A DNA stretch of 34,487 nt from a virus. Shown in pieces: positions 22,361 to 29,325 of the stretch; the stretch's first letter is position 1, and each line of letters starts with the position of its first letter. The stretch covers positions 1-34,487 of the IMG/VR virus record IMGVR_UViG_3300022188_000031. The stretch is one strand, 5' to 3'. The position numbers and the translations under genes are program-made. The notes under the pieces are model-generated. The model did no database searches, was not told where the DNA came from, and saw nothing but the letters and a program-made list of their open reading frames with translations.

Positions 22361-23767
22361 TTAAAAAGTTTTAGGCTTAAGTTCGAATGTGAAAAAAGCC
22401 TTATTCATCGGTCTTTTTACAGGCTTAATACCACTTAAAGCAAGTGCTAAACTCATAACCATATCATCATGGGCTGCAGTAGTCTTATAAGTAGTAGCTC
22501 CAGATGGAGTTTTTGTTACTATAAAAGAAGTAAGTTCCTTATAAAGTTTGTCAGTAAGTGCTAAACAACTGCCTCCAGCTTTTCTTGGAATGACCAATTT
22601 ACCATCTTCCAAAATCTTTCTCAAATTCATTAGGTAATTGTTCCTGCTTGCAAAATCAAACTTACAACCTACCGCCCTAATCTGTTTCGACCTCAACTCT
22701 TGTAAGATTGTAACTCCAAAAGTCGATTCGTCTAAATAAATTGCCTCTGGTCTATACTGATTATAAAGAGACTCGAGTCTTCTTATTTGAGCAGAGATTG
22801 GCATTCCTTTATATCTTTCTATTTTGCGAATGTAATACTTGTCACCTTCAGTTTCTACTACAGTGAAGACGGTATAATCTACATCCTTTCCAGTTCCAAC
22901 AGCAAAGTCAGCACCAATGTAAATTCTACCACCCTGAGATTCACTCTTGAAATCAAGTTTCTCGTCAAAAGCATTAAGCACGAGATTTGGTGGGAAGAAT
23001 GCATCTTCCATTGCAACGACATCACACATGTATTCTTGTCTGAATCTAATCGAACCCATTGTCTGTTTAATTTCCTCCAATCTTTTTTCAGAATAGAGCT
23101 CAGGAAAGATTGGCTTTCCTTCTTTGTCAAAAGCACTATAAACTTTACCAACAAAGACAGGATTCTTTAACAATTTATTTGGGAGGTCTATTGCAGAGAC
23201 TGGAGTTGAAATTACAGCCAGTTTACCGCCCTTAGCCGTTACCCTGGTTATGACCCATCGTTCGAATATGGAATGGTCCTTATACTGAGCAGCTTCATCA
23301 CAAATGACATAATCAACGTGAAATGAACGTATGTTTTCATTGTACGGCTTGCAGAATATCTTGCACTTAGTTGACGTGTTTATCTCAGTTTTTGTCCAAG
23401 TTAGTTTATCCTTTTGTTCTGGTTCTAAAATCTTCAACAGTTCATTCGTTGCAATTGCAGTTTTTATTCTTTCTAGAATTTTCACGGATTGGTCAATTAC
23501 ATTTGAAACTATGAGTATTTGTTTTCTTCTATTGTAAAATGCAAGCCAAAGAGGAATTGCAACTCCAAATATTGCAGTCTTACCGTGACCAGTTGGTGCA
23601 ACTATGACTACTCTATCATGACTAAGAAACATGTCAATCCATTCTCTGTGAAAAGGTTTCAGAGTAAGCCCCAAAACCCTTTCAATCCAGAAGGCCGGAT
23701 TGATTCTCCCATAAACGATGAACTCTTTTTCATCCATACCTTGAAGAATTTCCTCCATCGTACGCAT
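22361..23767 (-). CDS. terminase large subunit
   Basis: 468 residues. The DNA-packaging motor: ATPase plus headful/end nuclease. Walker A APTGHGKT at 57-64, Walker B VICDEA at 154-159, coupling region VISTP near 185. The nuclease domain is RNase H-like: GADFAVGTGKDVDYTV (D287), YLDES (D346), AAHDDMVMSLALAL (D434/D435). N-terminal 'FWIERVLGLTLKPFHREWID' is typical. ATG at 23767 has no ribosome binding site but lies about 26 nt from a TATA box shared with the divergent gene, so it is probably leaderless. No small terminase gene is visible. Confidence 0.93.
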   Translation of the reverse strand: MRTMEEILQGMDEKEFIVYGRINPAFWIERVLGLTLKPFHREWIDMFLSHDRVVIVAPTGHGKTAIFGVAIPLWLAFYNRRKQILIVSNVIDQSVKILERIKTAIATNELLKILEPEQKDKLTWTKTEINTSTKCKIFCKPYNENIRSFHVDYVICDEAAQYKDHSIFERWVITRVTAKGGKLAVISTPVSAIDLPNKLLKNPVFVGKVYSAFDKEGKPIFPELYSEKRLEEIKQTMGSIRFRQEYMCDVVAMEDAFFPPNLVLNAFDEKLDFKSESQGGRIYIGADFAVGTGKDVDYTVFTVVETEGDKYYIRKIERYKGMPISAQIRRLESLYNQYRPEAIYLDESTFGVTILQELRSKQIRAVGCKFDFASRNNYLMNLRKILEDGKLVIPRKAGGSCLALTDKLYKELTSFIVTKTPSGATTYKTTAAHDDMVMSLALALSGIKPVKRPMNKAFFTFELKPKTF

Positions 23768-23788
23768 AATAGTTTTATGTTGAAATTA

Positions 23789-23796
23789 ATTTAAAT
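23789..23796. promoter_or_regulatory. palindromic TATA box serving two divergent leaderless genes
   Basis: ATTTAAAT is its own complement and lies about 26 nt from both ATGs (23767 on minus, 23818 on plus). No ribosome binding site precedes either ATG. The gap between the two start codons is only 50 nt, so a single box likely serves both directions, or the two promoters compete. Confidence 0.6.
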
Positions 23797-23817
23797 ACAT
23801 TATCGCATATACTAATT

Positions 23818-24708
23818 ATGCCTCGAGATTTGTTAAAAACAATCCGGGAGAATCCTAAAACACTTTCAGAACTTGCTAAGGAATTCAAATGTTCTAAAAA
23901 CCAAATGAAAAAACAGTTAACTGGGTTGAGAAAGAGAGGAGTACAGGTTGAAAAGATTAGAGACAAAAACGGAGAAACTCACTATTATGTTCCAAGCAGA
24001 CTTCGTTCCAGTGTAAGAGTAGTAAAGACTGATTATTTTGGTTTAATTGGAGACACGCACTTATGTTCAAAATATGCAGAAGAAGAAGCATTGCAAATGT
24101 ACTATGATGAAATTGCAGATAGAGGAATAAAGGAAGTCTTTCATGCAGGAGATTTAATTGATGGGATGAACGTCTATCAAGGACAAGTAAATGATTTGAA
24201 AGTAATAGGACTAACAGACCAGATTGAATATGCGATTAAAAACTATCCAAAAAAGAAGGGAGTGAAGACTCGAGTAATTGCTGGAAACCATGACTTGAAA
24301 GAATTCAAAAAAAGCGGGATAGACCCAGTCAAACAAATCGCACAAGAAAGAAAAGACATAGACTATTTGGGCCAGTATTATGGAAGAGTAAAGCTAAAAG
24401 GAGACGTCATATTGGAATTATCTCACGTATCGGGAGGAGCTCCCTATTCTCTATCTTACAGGATGCAAACTTACCTGCGAAACAGACCGCCAAGCAAATA
24501 TCCCGACATTCTAGCAATGGGCCACCTGCATACCAGTTTCTTTGCAGATTACCAGGATGTACTGACATATAATGTCGGTAGCTTCATGGGAGATACTGAT
24601 TTTCTCAGAAGGAAAGGAATCATCAGCACCATCGGCGGATGGATAGTTGAATTGAAGGTTAAAGACGGAAGAGTAGTAAAAGCCATAAACGAATGGGTGA
24701 AATTTTAA
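23818..24708 (+). CDS. wHTH-metallophosphoesterase
   Basis: 296 residues. Residues 1-60: winged helix-turn-helix (TLSELAKEFKCSKNQMKKQL, then a beta wing GETHYYVP). Residues 70-270: calcineurin-like phosphoesterase with GDTH (78-81), GDLIDG (111-116), GNHD (156-159), H203 and GHLH (235-238), a complete two-metal site. Such enzymes act as nucleases or phosphodiesterases; fusion to a wHTH suggests DNA targeting or self-regulation. ATG at 23818 is leaderless behind the shared TATA box. It leads the rightward operon, opposite terminase. Substrate unknown. Confidence 0.8.
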   Translation: MPRDLLKTIRENPKTLSELAKEFKCSKNQMKKQLTGLRKRGVQVEKIRDKNGETHYYVPSRLRSSVRVVKTDYFGLIGDTHLCSKYAEEEALQMYYDEIADRGIKEVFHAGDLIDGMNVYQGQVNDLKVIGLTDQIEYAIKNYPKKKGVKTRVIAGNHDLKEFKKSGIDPVKQIAQERKDIDYLGQYYGRVKLKGDVILELSHVSGGAPYSLSYRMQTYLRNRPPSKYPDILAMGHLHTSFFADYQDVLTYNVGSFMGDTDFLRRKGIISTIGGWIVELKVKDGRVVKAINEWVKF

Positions 24709-25040
24709 TGGAAATCCCCACCTGGAAAGAAGTCGACTTCGAAACTTGGAAAAAAGTCTTAAATGAAATTATAGAGAAACAAAAATCCGACCTAGTACGA
24801 TACGAATTACTCAAAAACACTCCAGATAAAGACTTAAAGAACTACTATACTCAAAAATACCAATCTATCAAGACAGACTGGATAAATAATCTAGAACTCC
24901 TAACCACAGGTACTAAATTCAAAGATATCAGTAAATTCTACTTAGATGAGGATGGATTACCTGTACTTAAACAACTCGGCCCTACATTAATTAAAATGTA
25001 CAATAAACAAGTAGATGAGATTAACAAATCATATATATAA
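24708..25040 (+). CDS. helical hypothetical protein
   Basis: 110 residues from the ATG at 24708, overlapping the upstream stop as TAATG with GGGTGAAATTTTA upstream. Predicted almost all helical: FETWKKVLNEIIEKQKSDLV, DLKNYYTQKYQSIKTDWINN, then LKQLGPTLIKMYNKQVDEIN. Tightly coupled to the phosphoesterase gene, so it may be a partner. No known family recognised. Confidence 0.6.
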   Translation: MEIPTWKEVDFETWKKVLNEIIEKQKSDLVRYELLKNTPDKDLKNYYTQKYQSIKTDWINNLELLTTGTKFKDISKFYLDEDGLPVLKQLGPTLIKMYNKQVDEINKSYI

Positions 25041-25061
25041 ATCGTCGAAGTCATTTATGTA

Positions 25062-25073
25062 CGACAATTGTCG
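25062..25073. promoter_or_regulatory. CGACAATTGTCG palindrome (candidate operator)
   Basis: Perfect 12-bp palindrome in the 183-nt non-coding gap 25041-25223. Half-sites AATTGTCG recur at 25143-25150 and 25175-25182, and CGAAACAT occurs twice 21 bp apart (25072-25079, 25093-25100). This arrangement looks like a multi-site control region. Confidence 0.5.
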
Positions 25074-25142
25074 AAACATTAGTATCCAGAGCCGAAACAT
25101 AAAATATGTAGAAATCTGCCACTATCCCCCTTTCATCAAAAA

Positions 25143-25150
25143 AATTGTCG
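25143..25150 (+). promoter_or_regulatory. AATTGTCG half-site
   Basis: Second copy of the half-site in the same gap, 32 bp before the third copy (about three helical turns). Confidence 0.35.
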
Positions 25151-25174
25151 TGAATTCTAAATTTTCCTTTCGTT

Positions 25175-25182
25175 AATTGTCG
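25175..25182 (+). promoter_or_regulatory. AATTGTCG half-site next to TATA
   Basis: Third copy, ending 9 bp before the TATA-like element of the next gene, a place where a bound protein would touch TBP/TFB. Confidence 0.35.
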
Positions 25183-25191
25183 TATAGTAAC

Positions 25192-25200
25192 CTATATATA
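25192..25200 (+). promoter_or_regulatory. candidate TATA box for the 25224 gene
   Basis: CTATATATA centred about 28 nt before the ATG at 25224, with no ribosome binding site between; predicted leaderless start. Confidence 0.5.
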
Positions 25201-25223
25201 TGAGTATAGCATAATATCATAAT

Positions 25224-25382
25224 ATGAGAAAGAAAAAATTGTTTCGGGTAGTAAAGAACTTTTTTGGTAGTTTTTTTGGTAAGAATGGGGACTATATGAA
25301 CTATGACGAATTTCTGAAGAGATATAAGGACTATATGGAACAGCAACGAATAAAGAAGATGGTGATGAGATGGCAGCAATAA
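25224..25382 (+). CDS. small basic hypothetical protein (52 aa)
   Basis: Translated by hand: MRKKKLFRVVKNFFGSFFGK at the start, then YDEFLKRYKDYMEQQRIKKM, ending VMRWQQ. Basic and helical with an aromatic N-terminal segment. It overlaps the next gene by 13 nt and holds that gene's GGTGATGAG ribosome binding site. First gene after the operator region, hence a candidate early regulator, but this is inference. Confidence 0.5.
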   Translation: MRKKKLFRVVKNFFGSFFGKNGDYMNYDEFLKRYKDYMEQQRIKKMVMRWQQ

Positions 25383-26185
25383 AATGTCCATATTGTGGAA
25401 ATCTGAAAGCAGTGAAGGTTGGAAGAAAAATAAAATGTAATGTATGTGGTTACGGGGTGACAAAAAGCGATGTAACAAATTGGGAAAGACAAATTAGGAA
25501 AATAAGGAAAAAAGGAAAGAAGAACAGCGATATAGTAGTAGTAGAAGAAGAGAAGAAGAACAACATAGTAGTAGAAGATAACAAGATAGTAGTAGTAGAA
25601 GAAAAACCAATAAGAGAAGCACAAGAAACCATAAGAAAAATAATAAGTAAAGATGGGCGAATGAGTAATAAGGACAAGGAACTTTTACAAAGAGCGTATA
25701 ACACAATAGCACAATATGGTATAGAACTCACAAGAGACTATTTCTATAATATAGTGAGAGAGATTTTCAGTAATAACAACGAATATCTAAAACTACAGCA
25801 ACGAAGAAAAGAAATCATAATAGTAATAAAGCATATAACCACAATAGGAAACCAATACATAAATGACTATTTACTTAATATAGCACAAAAAGAACTAAAA
25901 AGAGTAACCAACAAAATAAAACAAATGGAGAAAGAAAGGCATAAGGACTATATCGAATATAAGAAACTAAAGAACAGGGTAATTAGCAGATTAAGATATA
26001 TATCTCAGTTAGAACAACAACGAATATCAAAACTCTATTATAAAGAAAAACTAAATTTCGCGTGGAAATACAGAAATTTACTTTGGAAACAATATATAAC
26101 TAATAAATCAGAAATTAGTAAAGAAGACTTAAATTCTATAATTTACCACATTAATTTAGGAATTCGGCAATTGTCGAGAATCTAA
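25370..26185 (+). CDS. zinc-ribbon and coiled-coil protein
   Basis: 271 residues. N-terminal zinc ribbon with CPYC (6-9) and CNVC (23-26). Residues about 50-80 are low-complexity Val/Glu/Lys (DIVVVEEEKKNNIVVEDNK), encoded by GTA/GAA microsatellite-like DNA. The rest is a long, very basic helical region (LKRVTNKIKQMEKERHKDYI, LRYISQLEQQRISKLYYKEK) that could form a coiled coil. A nucleic-acid-binding structural or regulatory protein is plausible. ATG at 25370 follows GGTGATGAG. Near its end is another AATTGTCG (26169-26176). Confidence 0.65.
   Translation: MAAIKCPYCGNLKAVKVGRKIKCNVCGYGVTKSDVTNWERQIRKIRKKGKKNSDIVVVEEEKKNNIVVEDNKIVVVEEKPIREAQETIRKIISKDGRMSNKDKELLQRAYNTIAQYGIELTRDYFYNIVREIFSNNNEYLKLQQRRKEIIIVIKHITTIGNQYINDYLLNIAQKELKRVTNKIKQMEKERHKDYIEYKKLKNRVISRLRYISQLEQQRISKLYYKEKLNFAWKYRNLLWKQYITNKSEISKEDLNSIIYHINLGIRQLSRI
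25530..25605 (+). repeat. GTAGTAGAA-type microsatellite inside the zinc-ribbon gene
   Basis: Runs of tagtag and agaaga triplets encode three Val/Glu blocks. The triplet unit keeps the frame open, so copy number can vary without breaking the gene. Confidence 0.55.
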
Positions 26186-26268
26186 TCAAAATTTTTATTT
26201 TATTTTTCTCTTTATTATCTTATTCTCTTATTAGTTTATTAATTTATTAATAATAGTTTGTTATTAAG
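26186..26268 (+). terminator. T-rich tract after the zinc-ribbon gene
   Basis: Several runs of four or five T (ATTTTTATTTTATTTTT and similar) follow the stop codon, as expected for archaeal U-tract termination. I see no gene in 26186-26312. Confidence 0.45.
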
Positions 26269-26302
26269 AAAATGTTTGGCTTTATCATAAGTATTATTGA
26301 GG
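26269..26302 (+). repeat. 34-nt upstream repeat, copy 1
   Basis: Begins AAAATGTTTGGCTTTATC and ends TTATTGAGG. It matches 27082-27115 at 30 of 34 positions by eye. Both copies end about 10 nt before an ATG, so they look like conserved promoter/leader elements. This copy could also encode the short peptide MFGFIISIIED. Confidence 0.5.
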
Positions 26303-26312
26303 ATTGATAAAA

Positions 26313-26429
26313 ATGATAACAACAAAACAAATGAGAAAGATTGAGGAAATGTTTGAAAATGGCTTAATTGGATTTGAAACATATAGGGATATAGTAAGAA
26401 AATACCTTAAAGATAAGGGTGTTTGGTAA
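26313..26429 (+). CDS. small hypothetical protein (38 aa)
   Basis: Translated by hand: MITTKQMRKIEEMFENGLIG, ending KYLKDKGVW. It lies right after repeat copy 1, its stop abuts the next ATG, and it contains the next gene's GGGTGTTTGG ribosome binding site. Helical. No family recognised; short length lowers confidence. Confidence 0.45.
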   Translation: MITTKQMRKIEEMFENGLIGFETYRDIVRKYLKDKGVW

Positions 26430-26687
26430 ATGAAGAAGATTAAGAACGAATTTGGGACTTTTTACATAGGGAAGAAAAGAAATATAGGTTTTGGTGGGGT
26501 TGGTAATGTAGTATACCAAGAGATTCAGGTTAGAAATGTGAGAACAGGTAAGGTAAGGACTATTTTGGCAGGATTGGGATTTATTACAAATCAAATTAAA
26601 CTTAATGACTTAATGAGATATAGAATTAAAAAGGGTGATATTGAAAACTTTAAATCGGGTAAGTGTGAAGTTATAGAAGTTTATTAA
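26430..26687 (+). CDS. hypothetical protein (85 aa)
   Basis: Basic, beta-rich small protein: FGTFYIGKKRNIGFGGVGNV, VRNVRTGKVRTILAGLGFIT, KGDIENFKSGKCEVIEVY. It starts at the TAAATG junction with the 38-aa gene. No family recognised. The opening FGTFYIGKKR resembles FYIGNKRIGV in the 32751 gene, so the two may be distant relatives. Confidence 0.55.
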   Translation: MKKIKNEFGTFYIGKKRNIGFGGVGNVVYQEIQVRNVRTGKVRTILAGLGFITNQIKLNDLMRYRIKKGDIENFKSGKCEVIEVY

Positions 26688-26696
26688 GGTGTTTTT

Positions 26697-27083
26697 ATGA
26701 AATGGAGTGAATTTAAAAAGAATGTAAAGTTAATGATGGAGGTATTGAAAAAAGAAGAAAAGGGGGAAGAATTGAAGCAAGAAGTAGTATATACTGATGA
26801 CGCGGTTGTTATGGCGTTTATACCTAAATATTCGAATGTAAAAAAGAATTTTGAAAAGTTTGTAGGCTGGGAAAAGGATAGAGTTGCTCACGTTACTGAT
26901 ATTAAGAATGCTTATATGAATGCGATGGGGGAAACGGGAAGCTGTATAAGTGTGTATTACTTTAAAATCGTTTATGAGTTTATCAAACATTATGATAAAG
27001 TGTTAATAAGGACTAAAAAGGATTATCCCGTATGGTTTGAAACTGATGACTTTATACTAATTGTAGCACCAAGAACGGATTAA
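26697..27083 (+). CDS. hypothetical protein (128 aa)
   Basis: Alpha/beta protein with EFKKNVKLMMEVLKKEEKG, VVMAFIPKYSNVKKNFEKFV, HYDKVLIRTKKDYPVWFETD and a C-terminal FILIVAPRTD. The final two strands resemble the last strands of processivity-clamp-like folds, but too little is conserved to call it that. ATG at 26697 follows AAGGTGTTTTT, the ribosome binding site style of this arm. Its stop lies at repeat copy 2. Confidence 0.55.
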   Translation: MKWSEFKKNVKLMMEVLKKEEKGEELKQEVVYTDDAVVMAFIPKYSNVKKNFEKFVGWEKDRVAHVTDIKNAYMNAMGETGSCISVYYFKIVYEFIKHYDKVLIRTKKDYPVWFETDDFILIVAPRTD

Positions 27084-27115
27084 AATGTTTGACTTTATCT
27101 TAAGTATTTATGAGG
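27082..27115 (+). repeat. 34-nt upstream repeat, copy 2
   Basis: Begins AAAATGTTTGACTTTATC and ends TTTATGAGG; 813 bp from copy 1. It ends in the TGAGGTGG ribosome binding site of the 27123 gene. Confidence 0.5.
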
Positions 27116-27122
27116 TGGTTTT

Positions 27123-27536
27123 ATGGCAATTGAAAAAATTTATGACAAACTCTTTAAAGAATTTGAACTTTACGAAATTAAATTTATAACGGATTGTTTA
27201 AGAGGAGATGAGGATAATAGAACCAATAAAGAAATTTTAATCGAAGCGATTAAGGACATTGTAAGTGAGATTGTAAACTATGACGATACGGACGATTTGG
27301 CTCACGATTGGGCGGACAGCAATACGGAAATCTATACAACAGAAGTATTTAAAATTTATTCTAAAAATGCTTATTATTCCGTATTTGCGGACGATGCGAG
27401 GCAGGAGTTTGGAACGAATGACGATATAGTCAAGGACTTACAGGCGGGCATTTATTTGGCTTTGAGAAGGTTTGTGGAGTTTGTAATTCAAACTTATAAA
27501 GAGTTAAAAGAGGGAGGGAAAGATGAAGACGAATGA
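27123..27536 (+). CDS. acidic hypothetical protein (137 aa)
   Basis: Very acidic and helical: YDDTDDLAHDWADSNTEIYT, DDARQEFGTNDDIVKDLQAG, YKELKEGGKDEDE. Such charge is common in early viral proteins that mimic DNA or block host factors, but nothing specific is visible. ATG at 27123 follows GAGGTGGTTTT; the last codons overlap the next gene. Confidence 0.55.
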   Translation: MAIEKIYDKLFKEFELYEIKFITDCLRGDEDNRTNKEILIEAIKDIVSEIVNYDDTDDLAHDWADSNTEIYTTEVFKIYSKNAYYSVFADDARQEFGTNDDIVKDLQAGIYLALRRFVEFVIQTYKELKEGGKDEDE

Positions 27537-27831
27537 ATTAGATTTTATTAAAGATTGGTTTAAAAGCGATTTAGACATACAAATAGAAGTTGAATTTAAA
27601 GGACAAAAAGGCATTATAACATTAGAAAATAACGCATATTATACTAATGGACAAAGATATAAAGGGGATAAGAGAAGGATTATTTACGATGATGATTTTG
27701 AAAATTCAAAAATCTATGACTTTTTAGAAGAGAATTTTAAAGAGTATTTTTATAGTGAGTATGATTATGACGAAGTTATTAATTTTCTTTTGAGTTTAGA
27801 AGAGAACGGGTTTAAATTGAGGGTGTTATGA
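27523..27831 (+). CDS. acidic hypothetical protein (102 aa)
   Basis: Starts inside the end of the previous gene behind GAGGGAGGG. N-terminal half is beta-like (DIQIEVEFKGQKGIITLENN), C-terminal half acidic and aromatic (FLEENFKEYFYSEYDYDEVI). Ends overlapping the next start (ATGATG). Function unknown. Confidence 0.55.
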   Translation: MKTNELDFIKDWFKSDLDIQIEVEFKGQKGIITLENNAYYTNGQRYKGDKRRIIYDDDFENSKIYDFLEENFKEYFYSEYDYDEVINFLLSLEENGFKLRVL

Positions 27832-28043
27832 TGGCAATAAAAGGTATGTATTTAAACGGCTGGACGGAGTTAGAAACCAAAAAAGAGATGGAATTTAAAG
27901 ACAAAGACGAAATCAGGACCTTTATCTCTAAAAACGGCGGGGCTTTTGTATTTGAAGAGGAAGGAGAGAAAAGAGTAATCAGAAGCGATGACGAGAGAGG
28001 AGAGAGGAGCATACTATTAGGCAAATTGTTTAATTTGATTTGA
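27831..28043 (+). CDS. hypothetical protein (70 aa)
   Basis: ATG at 27831 chosen over 27828 because GGGTG is then 5 nt away. Sequence MAIKGMYLNGWTELETKKEM, then ISKNGGAFVFEEEGEKRVIR. Small alpha/beta protein, coupled to the preceding gene. No family recognised. Confidence 0.5.
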   Translation: MAIKGMYLNGWTELETKKEMEFKDKDEIRTFISKNGGAFVFEEEGEKRVIRSDDERGERSILLGKLFNLI

Positions 28044-28075
28044 TTTTTTTATTTTCATATTAAAGGTGTTTTTAA

Positions 28076-28447
28076 ATGGCAAAGAAAGAAGTATATATTG
28101 ACGAGGCAAATAAGGTAATCTTTACTAACTTAAACGGGTATTTAGAGCAAATTAAAAAGAGTGTTAAAGAGCAGGATAAGGGTAGAGAGTATTACATTCA
28201 GAGGGAAATTAACATTTCTAAAATCAAAATAGAAGAAAAATTACTAACCAAAAGCAACATATACAGATTAAGAGTTTATTACAATAACACTATGTGGACT
28301 TTTTATTTAGAAAACTATGAACAAGTTAAAGAGAAAATTGAGGAAATATTGAAAAACGGCTTATACTTATTTGACGATGAGAAAGCATACAGATTTGATA
28401 AGTTTATAGTTGATTTGATAAGGGTGAGAATATGGACAAAAAAATAA
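28076..28447 (+). CDS. hypothetical protein (123 aa)
   Basis: Mixed protein with VYIDEANKVIFTNLNGYLEQ, YYIQREINISKIKIEEKLLT, YNNTMWTFYLENYEQVKEKI and FDKFIVDLIRVRIWTKK. ATG at 28076 follows AAAGGTGTTTTTAA. Its end overlaps the next gene's start and carries that gene's AGGGTGAGAAT site. No family recognised. Confidence 0.55.
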   Translation: MAKKEVYIDEANKVIFTNLNGYLEQIKKSVKEQDKGREYYIQREINISKIKIEEKLLTKSNIYRLRVYYNNTMWTFYLENYEQVKEKIEEILKNGLYLFDDEKAYRFDKFIVDLIRVRIWTKK

Positions 28448-28578
28448 AACATAAATTGTTTTTAAATGTGGTAGGACTATGGCTTGATACATTAAAACCA
28501 AATCAAACCCCAAACAAAATTTTAATTGGAGATGTAAAGAGATTATTTGAAATGCTAAAAAAGGAAAATTTAATTTAA
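28432..28578 (+). CDS. small hypothetical protein (48 aa)
   Basis: Translated by hand: MDKKIKHKLFLNVVGLWLDT, ending FEMLKKENLI. ATG at 28432 has GGGTGAGAAT upstream and overlaps the preceding gene by 16 nt. Helical with a hydrophobic segment in the middle. Function unknown. Confidence 0.5.
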   Translation: MDKKIKHKLFLNVVGLWLDTLKPNQTPNKILIGDVKRLFEMLKKENLI

Positions 28579-28587
28579 GGTGTTTTT

Positions 28588-28794
28588 ATGAAACAATTAA
28601 GCGAAAATCAAATTAAGGCGATTGAGACATTAGAACCAAAAGAGTTTATCCTATGGGGCGAAATAGCAAACCTATTTGAAGATTTACTTCTAACAAAATC
28701 GGAAGCGAAAGAGGTTTTGGACTTTTTAGACATTAAGAATACAAAATTAAGGCATTTTGTTTATGAGCAATTAGAACTTAATGGGTTAGGTTAA
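28588..28794 (+). CDS. small helical protein (68 aa)
   Basis: MKQLSENQIKAIETLEPKEF, then LWGEIANLFEDLLLTKSEAK and LDFLDIKNTKLRHFVYEQLE. All-helical, possibly HTH-like, but no clear recognition helix. ATG follows AAGGTGTTTTT. Confidence 0.5.
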   Translation: MKQLSENQIKAIETLEPKEFILWGEIANLFEDLLLTKSEAKEVLDFLDIKNTKLRHFVYEQLELNGLG

Positions 28795-28795
28795 T

Positions 28796-28930
28796 ATGAG
28801 AAAGGAAGATACAGACGAAATTTTAAAATTGAGAACCAAAATTAAAGAAAAACTACAAGAAATTGATGAATTAGTAGGAAAAATAAATGCGATTGTTTAT
28901 GCGTATAGAATTAGAGGAGATGAAAGATGA
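28796..28930 (+). CDS. small coiled-coil protein (44 aa)
   Basis: Translated by hand: MRKEDTDEILKLRTKIKEKL, then EIDELVGKINAIVYAYRIRG. One continuous heptad-like helix. Its stop overlaps the next start as ATGA. Function unknown. Confidence 0.45.
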   Translation: MRKEDTDEILKLRTKIKEKLQEIDELVGKINAIVYAYRIRGDER

Positions 28931-29217
28931 CAACGAGAGCGAATATTATCGTTTTAGGAGATATAGTATTTTCAGTTATGAGCGATGGCTATCCTGACGA
29001 AGTAATACCTTTCTTATTGGAAATAGCAAAAAAGTGTAAGAATGAGAAGGAATTTATAGGAGAATTAACTATTGAAAGCAACGAAGGAGATTGGCTTGAA
29101 ATGGGAAAAGTGGCTTATCCTGACTATGAATATACTATTGATTTTGGAACGAGAACGATAACCTACGAGGAAGAATACGATGATGGAAAATTGATAGAGA
29201 AAAGCATTAAATTTTAG
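28927..29217 (+). CDS. hypothetical protein with DGYP motif (96 aa)
   Basis: MTTRANIIVLGDIVFSVMSD followed by GYPDEVIPFLLEIAKKCKNE and acidic beta strands. The pattern 'TRAx-I-V ... DGYPdxV-pFL' is shared by a family of small phage and plasmid proteins of unknown role that I recognise by motif only. Translationally coupled by ATGA to the coiled-coil gene. Confidence 0.6.
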   Translation: MTTRANIIVLGDIVFSVMSDGYPDEVIPFLLEIAKKCKNEKEFIGELTIESNEGDWLEMGKVAYPDYEYTIDFGTRTITYEEEYDDGKLIEKSIKF

Positions 29218-29226
29218 GTGTTTAAA

Positions 29227-29325
29227 ATGACAACAATATTGTATTATAAAGACGGAACAGGAGCAAAGATTTACTACTCCAAAAAAGAAGAAAAAGTTAA
29301 AATAAAGTGGTTTATATGGAAATAG
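29227..29325 (+). CDS. very small hypothetical protein (32 aa)
   Basis: MTTILYYKDGTGAKIYYSKK then KIKWFIWK and a TAG stop. ATG at 29227 follows TAGGTGTTTAAA. It overlaps the next gene by 10 nt and contains that gene's GTGG. Short; accepted on ribosome binding site and spacing. Confidence 0.4.
   Translation: MTTILYYKDGTGAKIYYSKKEEKVKIKWFIWK

Noticed and set aside
25331-25731. Minus-strand frames rich in Ser, Leu and Phe
   Set aside because: Complement of the zinc-ribbon/coiled-coil gene and its microsatellite; no promoter or ribosome binding site on that strand.
26697-27083. Sliding clamp homologue
   Set aside because: Only the last two strands look similar and the length is about half of a clamp; too weak to name.
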